DNA from: Selaginella moellendorffii
Taxonomy: Eukaryota; Streptophyta; Lycopodiopsida; Selaginellales; Selaginellaceae
Assembly (NCBI RefSeq): GCF_000143415.4
Contig: NW_003314267.1
Coordinates: 641,394 to 705,393, forward strand
Length of the DNA: 64,000 nucleotides
Direction of reading: 5' to 3'
Below are positions 21,365-33,006 of this stretch, in pieces (the stretch's first letter is position 1; each line of letters begins with the position of its first letter). The position numbers were made by a program, and so were the translations under genes. Under the pieces are notes generated by a model. The model did not search any database, was not told where the DNA came from, and worked only from the letters and a program-made list of their open reading frames with translations.

Positions 21365-24297
21365 CTAGGAGGAAGTGATTCCTTATGCTTGCTAATGTAA
21401 AAATTGACAAGGTAGGCGAGCATTAGGATGAGTCCATAAAAGACCCTCCTTGGATACCCCATGACTCTGCCTATGGAATCTAGCAAGGATGCACAACTCT
21501 TGTTAGAAAATTATTGACAAAAATCTAGACTAGAATAATTTGGCATATAAGAGCAAATTGATCCAAGACAATACAAGCAGCCCAGTAAATCCATGTTAAG
21601 AGGTATGCTTAAAGGCATGATAATCTAAATACAAAAGTAGCATCATTTAACGTAGATGAGGTGGTGTATGCCTAGGACAAGAACATAAGGAAGAAGAAGT
21701 TGGTATATAGTATCATGGGACCTTATAGAGTGGTAGGGTAGTGTTTGACTCATCCTAACACCTTGATTCTATAGGAGGCACCACCAAAGGATCCTCCAAA
21801 GTTCATTTCATGCCACCAATCATTTGTGTTTAGAAAGGTTGATCATGGTTTGTAGTGGCAAACCAGGGAAGGAAATGTGTAAAAGGTATGTTGTAGGGGG
21901 GGGAGAGTGAAAAAAAAAGAAAACAAAGATAAAGAAAGAGATAACAAAAAAGAGAAAAAAAATGAAAAGTGAGAGAAAAAGGAAAAAGAAGAAAACAAAG
22001 TGAAAGTGACTTTGCATTCCCTATATTAGAAGTTTAGCAAAATCTAATTTAGGTGGAAGTCCTCTCAAGGATTTTGGTATAAGCAGAAATGGTTAAGTCT
22101 CAAGCAATTGTCTAAATTGGTTTAGATCAATGGCCTAACTTAAGTGGCATGAAGAGTGCAACCTTAGGGTATCTTGGTGAGAAAGTGGAGCTTGGGTGAC
22201 TTGGAGTGTTTTAGTGAGTGATGGGCAAGAATCGAGATGGGCTACCACCCCTTTTGCCATCATCACTTAAGAAGGAGGGTGTGGTCATCCTCACCATCCT
22301 CCCATGGCGAGTAAGCAAGGATCTACAGCTATAGAGCAAGTGGACTCCATTAGTGCAAGACTCGTGTAGTAGAGAGGAGCTAGGAAGAAGGTGTCTCTAT
22401 TTAAGAGAGGTAGGATTAGAGTCAATTTCACTCAAGAAGAGAGTGGCAAGCCAAGCACAAAAAGGACTATGCCAATGATGGAGGAAGCAATGTGAGCATT
22501 TGGAGTCTACCCAATGAGTAATAAGGGACATTATGAAAGCTTTGCAATACAAGAGATTGGTTGGATTGAAAATCCAAGTGCGATTGACAACTTGTTCCAA
22601 GTCAAGGGTGGTCTATAAATACAAGTTAAGAAGGGAGTGGTGCTAGAGAATGTTCATGCTATCTAGACACTACTAAGTTAGTAGGACATCATGTCGGAAG
22701 ACATTGTAACAATACAAAAGCAATCAATATAGAGGATTCAGTTTGAAAATGTGCTTAGCATAGATATTCCTTTCACACTTGAGCTTTTAGAGTGACATTA
22801 CTATCTTTTGAAGAAGGGATGATTGTAGATGTGGAGGATCATGAGTAGGGCACAATAAAGAGTAGTTAGCTAAGAGTAAAAGTCAAAGGAAAGTGATGAT
22901 TTTGTAAACTCCGCTCTCTTGACACCCTACCCCTCAAGTCAAGCCCAGCCAGAGCATACTAAACCCTTGCCAAATGTCAATCAACATATGGTATGATTTC
23001 CTTAGCCAACTAACAGAGTCGGACCCAAGACCGCTTTAATACCAAATATAAGCTCTTATTCAAACTCAAGGACACTTAACCCTAAATATCCTAAAACTCT
23101 TAACCAATTGAAAAAAAGGGTGCACTCTTGTTCATGGGCCGTTTCTCTCTATATTTGACTCTTATGGATTGTCTCTTAAGTCGTTCCTTTTGGTTTTTTA
23201 CATCTTCACTTTCCATTCAAGATGTCATCACCAATTTTATATATAGATGTTTCTAGTATGACAACAATAAATTGGGCTTTAGTTATAAGGATCTACCACC
23301 GGAGCTACTAAGTATGATTGAGTGGTTGTTAGCAATTTAAGATCAAGTTGGATTGGAGTCAAATTATGGATCAATGGCTGCATATGGTTGTGATGTTTAA
23401 GAGGCCAGAAATCTTTCTTCCACAAGCAACCCTATAGCAAATTTTGCAAGCATACTTAGAAATAGAGGCATTCCATCCTTAACTAATGATTTGGGGATAT
23501 AAGGAAGATGTGTTATTGCCTTGGGTATATGGAACTAAGTCATAGCAGCCCAAGTCCAATTGCGAGAGAGGTCTCTTGCTATGATTCAAGAGATGTGAGG
23601 GGAGCTGATGGAGTTAGCCACCAAAGAAAACCATATAGTAAGTCATTGATGTGTAGTAAATTTGAAGGTTATGCAACATTTGGTGAAGGTGCATGGACAA
23701 TGAGAGTTAGAATTTGAACAATTGATTATGGAGTTTAACACCTAATATGAAAAAAATTTGGTAAAGGTTTGGGAGAATAATTAAATCCTTGAGGAGATCC
23801 ATATATTGCAAAAGTTTGTGGTGTGGCAGCTTCAAACAACCATGAATGTAAGGAAGATAATTGAGGCAATCAAGTAGGCTAAATCCTCAATAGAAGAGTT
23901 GTAAAAAAAGACTTTACAACAACAAATAAGGATCTTATAGCTCAAGAAATAAGTTACAAAACTTGCTAGGAGGCATAGAAGGAAGTAGTAAGAGAAGAAG
24001 AGCTTAGGTAGGAATTTGAGGAGTTTGCCAAGGAGGAATTGGATCTAAGAGATGACTCAAAGGACACTATTAACAAGCTAAAAGGTAAAGATGATGATGT
24101 CTAAGAGGGTGTAGAGGTATTACTCAAGCTTGGGAAGATAACCAAAAAATGCAAAAGATGGGGTCACACTGAGCAAGTGGCAAAGATAAGGGTCAATGAA
24201 ATTAGCATCAAAAAGATGTTGGAACAGAGGAATTTAGGATGGGCTTAGAGATTTTATAGAATAGTAGGTATAGAAATCTTTTACTTCACCTCAGGGA
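21365..24297 (+). mobile_element. R-related 3' region and old gag-like DNA
   Basis: Low-GC, stop-rich DNA. 21560-21760 is collinear with 45100-45290 and resembles a pol C-terminus (TSFSMDGVVYAQD and KPYRVV in the better copy). 22230-24290 runs parallel to 45720-46215. A Q LTR and TRIM interior remnant is visible at 22905-23205 with a GGTATTAAAGC-like primer site. I see no intact gene; the A-rich stretch 21900-22000 is low complexity. Confidence 0.55.
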
Positions 24298-24844
24298 TGT
24301 GAGACACAAAATCCCTAGGCCCCAAAGTGGAGCCGGAAGGGCGCCACATGGTAGTGGCCGAAGCGAGAGCCAAACGAGCGTAACACGTTTGGACCAAAAG
24401 CTCCGACTTGAAAAGTCAAGAGTGGGAGGGGAATTCCCAACGAAGTGCTCGAGGAACGAGTACGAAGCGAGCAAAAGGCAAGGCTCCAAAAAGGGACCCA
24501 AAAGGACCAACACATGACACGTGGGAGTGTCCGAGATGGAGTCCGAAGTGGAGTCTGAGGTGGACCCGAGTTGGAGTCCGAAGTGGAGTTCGAGATGGAC
24601 CCGAGATGGACCCGAAATGGAGTCCGAGATGGAGTCCGAGATGGACCCGAGATGGACCCGAGATGGAGTCCGAGATGGAGTCCGAGATGGAGTCCGAGAT
24701 GGAGTCCGAGATGGACCCGAGATGGAGTCCAAGATGGAGTCCGAGATGGACCCGAGATGGACCCGAGATGGAGTCCGAGATGGAGTCCGAGATGGAGTCC
24801 GAGATGGAGTCCGAGATGGAGTCCGAAGTCGAGACCGAGACCGG

Positions 24845-24876
<32 letters not shown>

Positions 24877-25985
24877 TCGGGACCGAGACCGAGACCAAGG
24901 CCGAGGCCGAGACCGAGCCCGAGCCCGAGTCCGAGTCCGAATCCAAATCCGAGTCCGAGTCCGAGTCTGAGTCCGAGTCCGGAGCCTGAGAGGGTGAAAG
25001 CCCAAAGCGTTCGTCTCCCAGACCCTGGGGGGTTTGGTGAGCTCCAAAAGTATAGTAGGGGGAGGACTGCAGTGGAGCCAGTTTGGCCAGGAAAGGCCAG
25101 TTTGGCCCAGGAAGGCCGGACCCAGTGTTGGGTGATGAGCTGCCCACTGGGAAGTCCAAGACTAGAGTGAACACGGACCGACAAGCGGGGTAGCTTGGTG
25201 AAGTGTTCAAGAGCCGGCTCTAGTTCCCCCGGGAGATCGACTGGCCGATGCTCCCAGTCCAAGTGTGGGTGGCACTACCTACTTGGATACCAGGCGTGGC
25301 TCAACGGAACCTCGCTCTAAGCCCATGGCTAGAGCACCTAAAGGCGATAGGTGGGGAGAGTACCCAGGTGGCTCGCGTAAGGCCACGGTGTTCCGAAATG
25401 TTGTCCCAAAGGCCCAGACTGTGGAAAGGAAGAGGAGCAGTCCTCTGGGGTAGTGACCAAGGACACAGTCATGTGGTGAGGAAGTCCCAGAGGACCGTGG
25501 GACTTAGTGGTCGGGCCTGTGGGCCTCGATCTAGTGGCAGTGTTGGCAAACACGGCCAGGGGCAGAAAGGGACTTGGTAGGAACTGACAAAGGGACTTTG
25601 GGGAAGGCGATTCCCCAGGTCTGTGGGCATCCTAAGGATGCTAAGGAGTGGATCTAGGATGACCACTCGTGGACACATGGCCCAGTCTTGGAGAGACGAG
25701 GTGGTGATGCAAGTGGTGTAGGACCACTAGTGCAGCAAAGGTGAATGGGCCTGGCCTTAGCGTAACGGGCCGAGATGTCAGTGGTACCTTTGGGTGTCGG
25801 TCTTGGGACCGGACACGTGGAGCACTTGGACCAGGTGCAAGTGTTGAGTGGCAGGGATGCCATTCTTGGGGCTAGCAAGTCCCAAGTCCTGAATTGGACT
25901 GATGGAGGTTGTGAATGAGACTCCTCCAAGTGGTCGGAGGTGTGGTTAAGTGACTAAAGTAGAATGGAAAAATTAGTCTCTTACA
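24298..25985 (+). mobile_element. Family N solo LTR with 5-bp target duplication
   Basis: 1688 bp from TGTGAGACACAAAATCCC to the CTCTTACA end. It is flanked by AGGGA on both sides (24293-24297 and 25986-25990). No interior or second LTR is attached. Removing it restores DNA collinear with 46200-46250, which acts as the empty site. It is therefore the product of LTR-LTR recombination of an N element. Confidence 0.9.
24520..24990 (+). repeat. Composite 12-bp/6-bp minisatellite inside N LTR
   Basis: Runs of GAGATGGAGTCC and GAGATGGACCC units (24530-24825) pass into GAGACC (24825-24915) and then GAGTCC or GAGCCC hexamers (24915-24990). The units contain no stop codon in any frame, so several long open frames appear on both strands. 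These are by-products, not genes. Confidence 0.92.
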
Positions 25986-26289
25986 AGGGAGAGATGGTGG
26001 AAAAGGTTTCAAGAGGTACTAACAATCTGACATTGAAGGTTTAGTTGTTGTTGAGGACAATTGGAATTACAATAAAGCTCTAGAGATCTAATAAAGATAA
26101 GGTTTGCTGGCATAGAGGATGAGCATAGGAGAATTAGTAGAGAAGTATTGGCTTAAACAAGACTCAAAGAAGTAGAATGTAATTCCATTGCATCCTAGGT
26201 GGTGGTAGGGAAGCACAACTATGCCATCTAAACCTTGGAAAAAGTTTAAGTCATACTTGATTAATATGGTAGTATAGTGAGCTCATGGA
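25986..26289 (+). mobile_element. R-related DNA flanking the solo LTR
   Basis: Collinear with 46215-46460 (shared tract GAGAGATGGTG and following sequence). No coding frame survives. Confidence 0.5.
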
Positions 26290-27330
26290 AGCATGAAGTT
26301 AACAAAAGTACTATAGTTCTAGACAAAGATTTGAGGACCCAATAGGCTCCTCAATTAAATGCACATTCAATTCCCAACACTAATTTCCCTATAGTAGGAT
26401 TTAGAAAACTTTGCTCATTGAAAACTTTTCTTAGCTAAGAAAGGTGGTATTTTGTTCTTAATTCACAAATCTAAATAAGTTTGTAGCTATCCTCTGGCCA
26501 CTTCAATCCATTAGGTCTATATCAAAACTAATGCTAAGAAGTGCTATCCAAACCTTGGAAATAGTCGAAGCCATGTTTGATTAGAGTGGTGTATAGAGTG
26601 TGATGCGGACATACACAAATATTCCCTAGGAGTCATAAAAAAAGAATTTACGCTAGAGGACAGTAAAGATATAAAGAAAATTAGAGGGAGAGTTGGCTAT
26701 AAAAAAGAGGGTAGTGATAAAGAAGGGTTAGGTTGGCATCACTCCTTTTTTAAAGTGATTAATAATGTTTAAGATCATTTAAAAGTGTTTCTAAATTGAT
26801 TTTAGTGAGTAATAAAGAAATTATGAGTGTTAGCAAGATTGCATTTGGTTTTTAATGAGTTTTGAAGTGTTTTTAGAGAGTTTCAATTATAGCTCATGGT
26901 TGGCCATAGTTAATAAAGCATCTCTGAGCAATTTCATTAAATAATCCTTGTTTGTTTCTCTTGAGACTCACTAAAGTCTTACCTAGGAGTCGTATAATGA
27001 AATTTATGCAATATAGCACCTTTTAGCCTTAGCTATGATAGAAACTCTACTAAATTGAAGCAACTAAAGGATAACTGCAAACCCAATTGAATCTTATGCG
27101 CTAAGAACATGTATAACCTTTTCTTGGCTGGGAAATATTTTCTATAAATAGGGTTTTCTTGAATTTTGCTATAAAGAGATTGATAGTTGGGAATTGCGTG
27201 TGTGTTTGATTGAAAGGCTTATTGTGTCCTATCTACAACTTTGATATTCCTACTGATTTTTTGCTTTCTGCTTTTGCATTTTTAGAAAGGGTCATCACAC
27301 AATAGGCCATGTGGCAAAATATTTACTAGT
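26290..27330. repeat. Large inverted repeat 1 (R LTRs head to head)
   Basis: 26290-26640 is the imperfect reverse complement of 26985-27330, around a 350-bp centre. The arms match the LTR end that precedes the primer site of R copies 1 and 2. They look like two R LTRs in opposite orientation. Arm limits are approximate. Confidence 0.6.
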
Positions 27331-29389
27331 GTTATGGGTAAGTTCAGTTGTTCCCTCTTCCTAAGTGGCACTCATTAATGATCTTATATCCAGCTATTGC
27401 ATGCAAATATTTGAAGATTGGCACCCTTAACAAGTTATAGTACTTAAAATAGTTACCACTAAATTTAAAATAAAAAAAGAACAAAATTAGCAATAACAAG
27501 GAAAAAGTTAGTACTTAACATTGAATTTGGAAATGTTAAGAAAATAAGCATAGTGTCTTGATATGCCAAAACAAAACCAAGAGGCACATTCTTCTACAAA
27601 TAGAAAATATTAATAAATAGGAAACATTTTATATAAATTAACTTTAAATCATTTTGCAAAAAAAAAAAAAAACATCAACCAACCTTGAGAAGCTCAAGGT
27701 TTCTATTGGCAAGAAAATTACTATTCAAACCATGTTAGAGGCATCTAAAAGCCATAACATTTTCTAAGTGTGACTTGCATGAACACCACATCAAATTCCT
27801 TTGCTTTAGCAATTAACTTGATTTGGTACCATATGGGCTTTAGAAATGGAAAGTAAGCTACCCAGAGTGGTCATTGGTATAGCTCACAAAAGTATAGAGA
27901 GTTGTCATAAGATTAGTGTTTGAGATCATTGTCATTATTCCCATAGTTTTTACATATATATTCATTTAGTTTATTGCAATTTAACAATATAAGTCATAAA
28001 TAGTAAGAAAGTGAGTAACCTAAATTAGAATTTAACCAACCTACCAATTGATCCTTTACTTATTTGTTTTTAGGAATGTTTAATATATGAGGTATAGTCA
28101 CAAAAGATGTTATATCAACCACAATAACTTTACCAAGTGCTAAGGCATCTATGGTTTCTATTTATATTGTAAAGGAGTTTCCCCCATTTCCTCTATTTGG
28201 TGTTGATAAAGGGCTTTTCCCATTTCCTCTATTTGATGTTGTTAAGGAAGGTCTTCCTTATTACTTAGTGCTGCAACAGTGACATAATGAAACACCTAAA
28301 CATCATAAATAAAACTCTCCTCTTTGACAAGCCCACTACCTCCCGCACTGGTGCTTGTTGAGAGGTCTTGCCTCCCCTTGCTACCCCTTNNNNNNNNNNN
28401 NNNNNNNNNNNNNNNNNNNNNNNNNNNNNNNNNNNNNNNNNNNNNNNNNNNNNNNNNNNNNNNNNNNNNNNNNNNNNNNNNNNNNNNNNATTAGCCCTGT
28501 CTCTACCTCCCCTACCTAGCACTAATACCTTGCCTCCTCTGGTCTTGCCAACTTTGTCTTTACCTCCCCCAAGCACTACTACTTTGCCTCTTTTGGTCTT
28601 ACCAACCCTATCTTTGCCTCCCCTACCTACCACTAAAGGGCTTGCCTAGCCTCTTCCCCAGCCTTAGTTTCTTCTATAGCCTCTTTCCTTTCCTAGAGTT
28701 GGTGTTGTTGCTATTACCACTACTCCTATATGCTTACTTCTTAAAGCTTCTACTGCTGTTGCTACTACTTCAACCACACGTGCTACTGTTGCTTGTTGAG
28801 GATAAAACAATATAAATCCCTCGCATTAAGTCCTTCTAAAATAACATGAAAGATTGAATCTTCGATATAATGCTATAGTGTAAACTAATAAATATACAAG
28901 AATATCAAGGTCAAACTATCCTAGCACTACTAGATTATAGGAATAGCAAATATCTTTATAACTCTAAGTGTTCTCTTCTCATGTTAGCAACACTTTTTTG
29001 TATGCATTTCTCCTTGTCCAAACATTTAAGTCTATAGCTTCATAATGAGAGATAAGAGTTTGTTAGCTCTTGTCTATAATTATTTGGGATCCAACCCAAA
29101 AATGAGTAAATTACTCTTTGGGAGAATTAACATTATTAAAAGCACAAACAAGTGGCTTGGCTTAGAGAGTGGATTCTCAAGAAAGCCATCTTTGACCATT
29201 TTATTTATGCTCAATATGAACAAATATATGGTAACACTAATGTGTAACACTTTAAGGTATATTTTTATTCCTCTTATATACATATATTTTATTATGTACT
29301 TAATTCCAAGTGCTCTTAGAATCTATTTTAAATGCCCAAGACAAAGCAATATGCTTGTGCCACCAAAAAAGGGGGAACAGTCAAACTCA
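27331..29389 (+). repeat. 2-kb unit, first copy of a direct duplication
   Basis: Collinear with 29901-31904: the start (GCATGCAAATATTTGAAGATTGGCACCC), a CT-rich stretch encoding Leu/Pro/Thr-rich frames (28360-28650 versus 30900-31230) and the end (AAGGGGGAACAG) recur in order. This copy holds a 100-base gap. A frame at 29045-29395 and its counterpart at 31675-31908 share short segments (YLIPSA, KGEQ), but with different lengths and ends, so coding is unproven. Confidence 0.6.
28390..28489. other. Assembly gap (100 N)
   Basis: 100 undetermined bases, a round number, so the true length is probably unknown. It sits in a CT-rich low-complexity tract. Confidence 0.99.
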
Positions 29390-29900
29390 CCCTGATTGGC
29401 CCATGTCACTAACAGATATTCTACCATATGGCTAGCTATACAATAAGAGTTTCTAAAAATGCAGAAACATGAAGTTAATAAAAGTATTAGAGTTCTATAT
29501 AGAGATATGAAGACCCAATAGGCCCATCAACCAAATGCACATTCAATTCTCAATTGTTAGTCTCCCTCATAAAGATGTAGTTTTGATAGACTCTATTGGA
29601 TTAGAGCAGCTAAAGGATAATTGCAAATTTAATTGAATTTTGGGAATATATACCACCTTTTATTGGTTGGGAAAATATTTCCTATGAGTAGGTTTTCTAA
29701 ATCCTATTGTGGAGAGGCTAATAGTATATGTTTAACTAAAAGGGTCATTAGGTTTTTTGATCTCTATCTATAGCTTTGATACTCCTTCTAACTTTATACT
29801 TTTGCATTCTTGGAAGAGTTTGTCATACAACTAGCTATGTAGCAGAATATTTGTTGGTGATATGGGCTAATCAAAGCAAGTTCGACTATTTCCCCTTCTT
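29390..29900. repeat. Large inverted repeat 2
   Basis: 29390-29560 read in reverse resembles 29700-29900 (CATGTCACTAACAG versus the TTGGTGATATGGGC end). It is of the same kind as 26290-27330, but the arms nearly touch and the centre is lost. Confidence 0.55.
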
Positions 29901-31904
29901 AGGTGCCACATTCTAATGATCTTATGTTCAACTATCGCATGCAAATATTTGAAGATTGGCACCCTCTATGAATTATAGTGGGCAAAATAGTTACCACAAA
30001 ATCTAAAATCCAAAATAGAAAAAAACATAAACTTAGGAACAACAAGAAAAAAGTTAGCAATTAATATGGAATTTGGAAATGTTCAAGAAACAAGCATAGT
30101 GTCTTGATATGCCGAGATAAAACTAAGGGGCACATTCTTTTACAAATAGAGAATATTAATAAATAAAAAACAATTTATATAAATTATCTTTAAATCATCT
30201 TTTAAAAAAAAAATATGCCGACCAACCTTGAGAAGCTCAAGGAGTCTATTGGTGTATTAAGATGAGGTTGCTACTTAAACCATGTTGGAAGCATGTAAAA
30301 GCTTTAAGATTTGCCATGCATAAATGCTATATCAAATTCCTCTACTTTAGCAATTAGCTTAATTTGGTACTATGTGAGCTTTGGAAATGAAAAGTAAGCT
30401 ACCCACAAGTGGTCATTAGCATAGCCCTCAAGATATCATAAAACTAATGTTTGATCATAATCAGTGTTTTCATAGTTTTTACGGAAGATAGTAATGCATA
30501 TTCGTTTAGTTTATTGCAATTTAATAGCTTATAAAAGAATATAAGTCATAAATAGTAAGAAAGTGAGTAAACTAAATTAGGATTCAACCAATCTACTAAT
30601 TGATCCTCTTGCTTACTTGTTTCTAAGAATGTCTAATATAGGAAGTATAATCACAGAAGATGTTATATCAACCATAATAGCTTTACTAATGCTAGGCCAT
30701 TTATAACTTCTATTTGTGTTGTAAAGGGACTTCCCCCATTTTCTTTATTTGGTGTTATTAAAGGGCTTCCCCCATTTCCCGTATTTAGTGCTATTGAGGA
30801 GGGTTTGCTTTGTTATTTAATGTTGCAATAATGACATAATGAAACACATAAACATCCAAAGACATTTCATAAACAAAACCTTCCTCCTTAACAAACCCTA
30901 CTTCCTCCTTGCTTGGTGTTTTCAAAGAAATCCCATCTCCCCTACTTGCCCCTTCTCTTGGTGGTGTCGAGGACATCCTACCTCCCCACCAAACCCTCCC
31001 CTTAATGTCAGTGCTATTTCACTTCTTCCAGTCCTACTAACCCCTTCTCTTAACACTAGTGTTAAGGATGTCTTGCCTCCCCCACTAATCCCTCCCTTTA
31101 GTGTTATTACCTTGCCTCCCCAAGTCCCATTAGTGCTATCTCTACTTTCCCTACTTAGCATTGAGGCTTGCATAACCTCTTCCCCAGCCCTAACCTCTCC
31201 CTTGGCCTCTTCCCCTTCTTGGAGTTAGTGTTATTGTTATTGCCATTACTCATACACACCTACTTCTTGGAGCTTCTACTACTGTTGCTATTACTATTAC
31301 TTTAGCCCTTGAGGATGAGACAATATAAATCTTTAGCTATTAAGCTCTGCTAAAACCCCAAGAAATATTGAATCTTTGATATAATGATATAGTGTAAGAA
31401 AACATCCAGGTCAAACTATATCCTAGTGCTGCTAGATTATAAAAATAGCAAATAACTCTATTTCCCTCTGGTAATTTTAAGTTTTTTTATCTTCTTTCGT
31501 CATCAACACTTTCTTATGCATTTTCTCCTTAGCTGAACATTTAAAGCTATGGCTTTGCAATGAGAGATAAGATTTTTATAGCTCTTTTCTATGATTACTT
31601 GGGATCTAATATGAAATGAGTAGATTACTCTCTATAGAATCATCATTGTTAAGAGCACAAATAAATGCACTAGCTTGGAGAGTGGATTCTTAAGAAGGCC
31701 ATCTCCAACCATTTTATTTAGGCTTATTATGGACAAATTTATTGAAGCAACATTGATGTGTAGCGCTTCAAGTTATAATTTTATTCCTCATGTATATATA
31801 TTTGTTGTGTATCTAATTCCAAGTGCTTGTGGAATCTATTTAAAATGCCTAAGGCAAGGCAAAGTGCTTGGGCTGCCAAGAAAAGGGGAACAGTTAAACT
31901 CACC
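29901..31904 (+). repeat. 2-kb unit, second copy of a direct duplication
   Basis: See 27331-29389. Differences are scattered substitutions and small indels, so the duplication is old. The Leu/Pro/Ser/Thr-rich frame 30839-31228 is not conserved in frame with the first copy. Confidence 0.6.
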
Positions 31905-33006
31905 TTGATTGGCTTATATCACTAGTGAATATTTTGCCACATAGCTAGTTATACGGTGAGAATGCAAAAGCATAAAGTTCTAGAGTTCTAAAGAAAGATT
32001 TAAGAACCCAATATACCCTTAGTCATATACACATTCAATTCCCAATTGCCAGCCTCCTTACAGTAGAATTCAGGAAACCCTACTCACTGGAAACTTTTCC
32101 CACCCAAGAAAAGGTGGTATCTTATTTCTATCTCACAAATCCAAATAAGTTTATAGTCCTCTAGCCATTTGATCTAATAGAATCTCTATCAAAACCAAGG
32201 CCAAGAGGTGCTATCCAAAACTTGGAAACATATTTAATCAACATGGTGTCTAGAGTGTGATATGGAGATGTATAAATATTACCTAGAATTTGAGCTAAAG
32301 TAAAATAGAGATCTAAAAGAAATCAATAAGAGAGTTGGATATAAAAAGGAGGGTGAGAGTAGTGGGCCTCACCCCTTTTTTAATGTGATTAACAGTGTTT
32401 AAAACATTTAAAAGTGTTCTAAAGTAATCTTAGTGAGTAGTGAGGAGATTGTGAGTGCTAGCAAGATTACACTTAGTTTTTTATAAGCTTTATAAGCTTT
32501 AAAATGTTTTTAGAGCATTTTGATTGTAACTCACAATCACTATTAATAATAGAGTGTCCCCAAGCAACTTTGTTAAGTATTTTTTGTTTATTTCTCATGT
32601 AGCTCATTAGATTCTTGCCTAGGAGTAGCACAATGGAGTCTATGTGCCATAGTGCCTCCTAGCTTTGATTCTACTAGAGACTCTACTAGATCAAAGTGGT
32701 CAGACAATAGTTGCAAACTCAATTATATCTTGTGAGCTAGAAATAGGGTGCCATCTTTGTTCAGCTAAGAAGTATATTTAGTGAGGGTTTCTTGAATCTT
32801 ATTATAGAAAGACTAATGGTTGGGAATTGCATGTGCATTTGATTAAATGGCTCATTAGGTCCTTAGATCTTTATCTAAAACTCTAGTATTCTTGTTGACT
32901 TCTTGCTTTTGCATTTTTGGAAGAGCTCGCCACACAGCTAGCCATGTGGCAAAATATCCACCAATGATATGGGCCAATTAGGGTAAGCTCAACAATTCCC
33001 CCTCCT
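31905..33006. repeat. Large inverted repeat 3 ending in R copy 2 LTR
   Basis: 31915-32240 is the imperfect reverse complement of 32640-32990. The right arm is the 5' LTR end of R copy 2, since a weak primer site follows at 33007-33018 (TAGTATCAAATA, compare TGGTATTAAAGG at 12486). Confidence 0.6.

Noticed and set aside
24520..24990. Possible CRISPR-like or SR-protein array
   Set aside because: There are no spacers and no conserved repeat/spacer rhythm; the array is a degenerate tandem satellite in a eukaryotic LTR.
24286..25262. Several overlapping frames of 150-315 codons on both strands, rich in Glu-Ser-Met, Arg-Pro or Gly-Leu
   Set aside because: They all come from one stop-free minisatellite inside an N LTR. 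Frames open on both strands at once and composition follows the repeat unit.
28265..28649. Pro/Leu/Thr-rich frame across the gap
   Set aside because: It runs through N bases, and the frame is not kept in the duplicate at 30839-31228.
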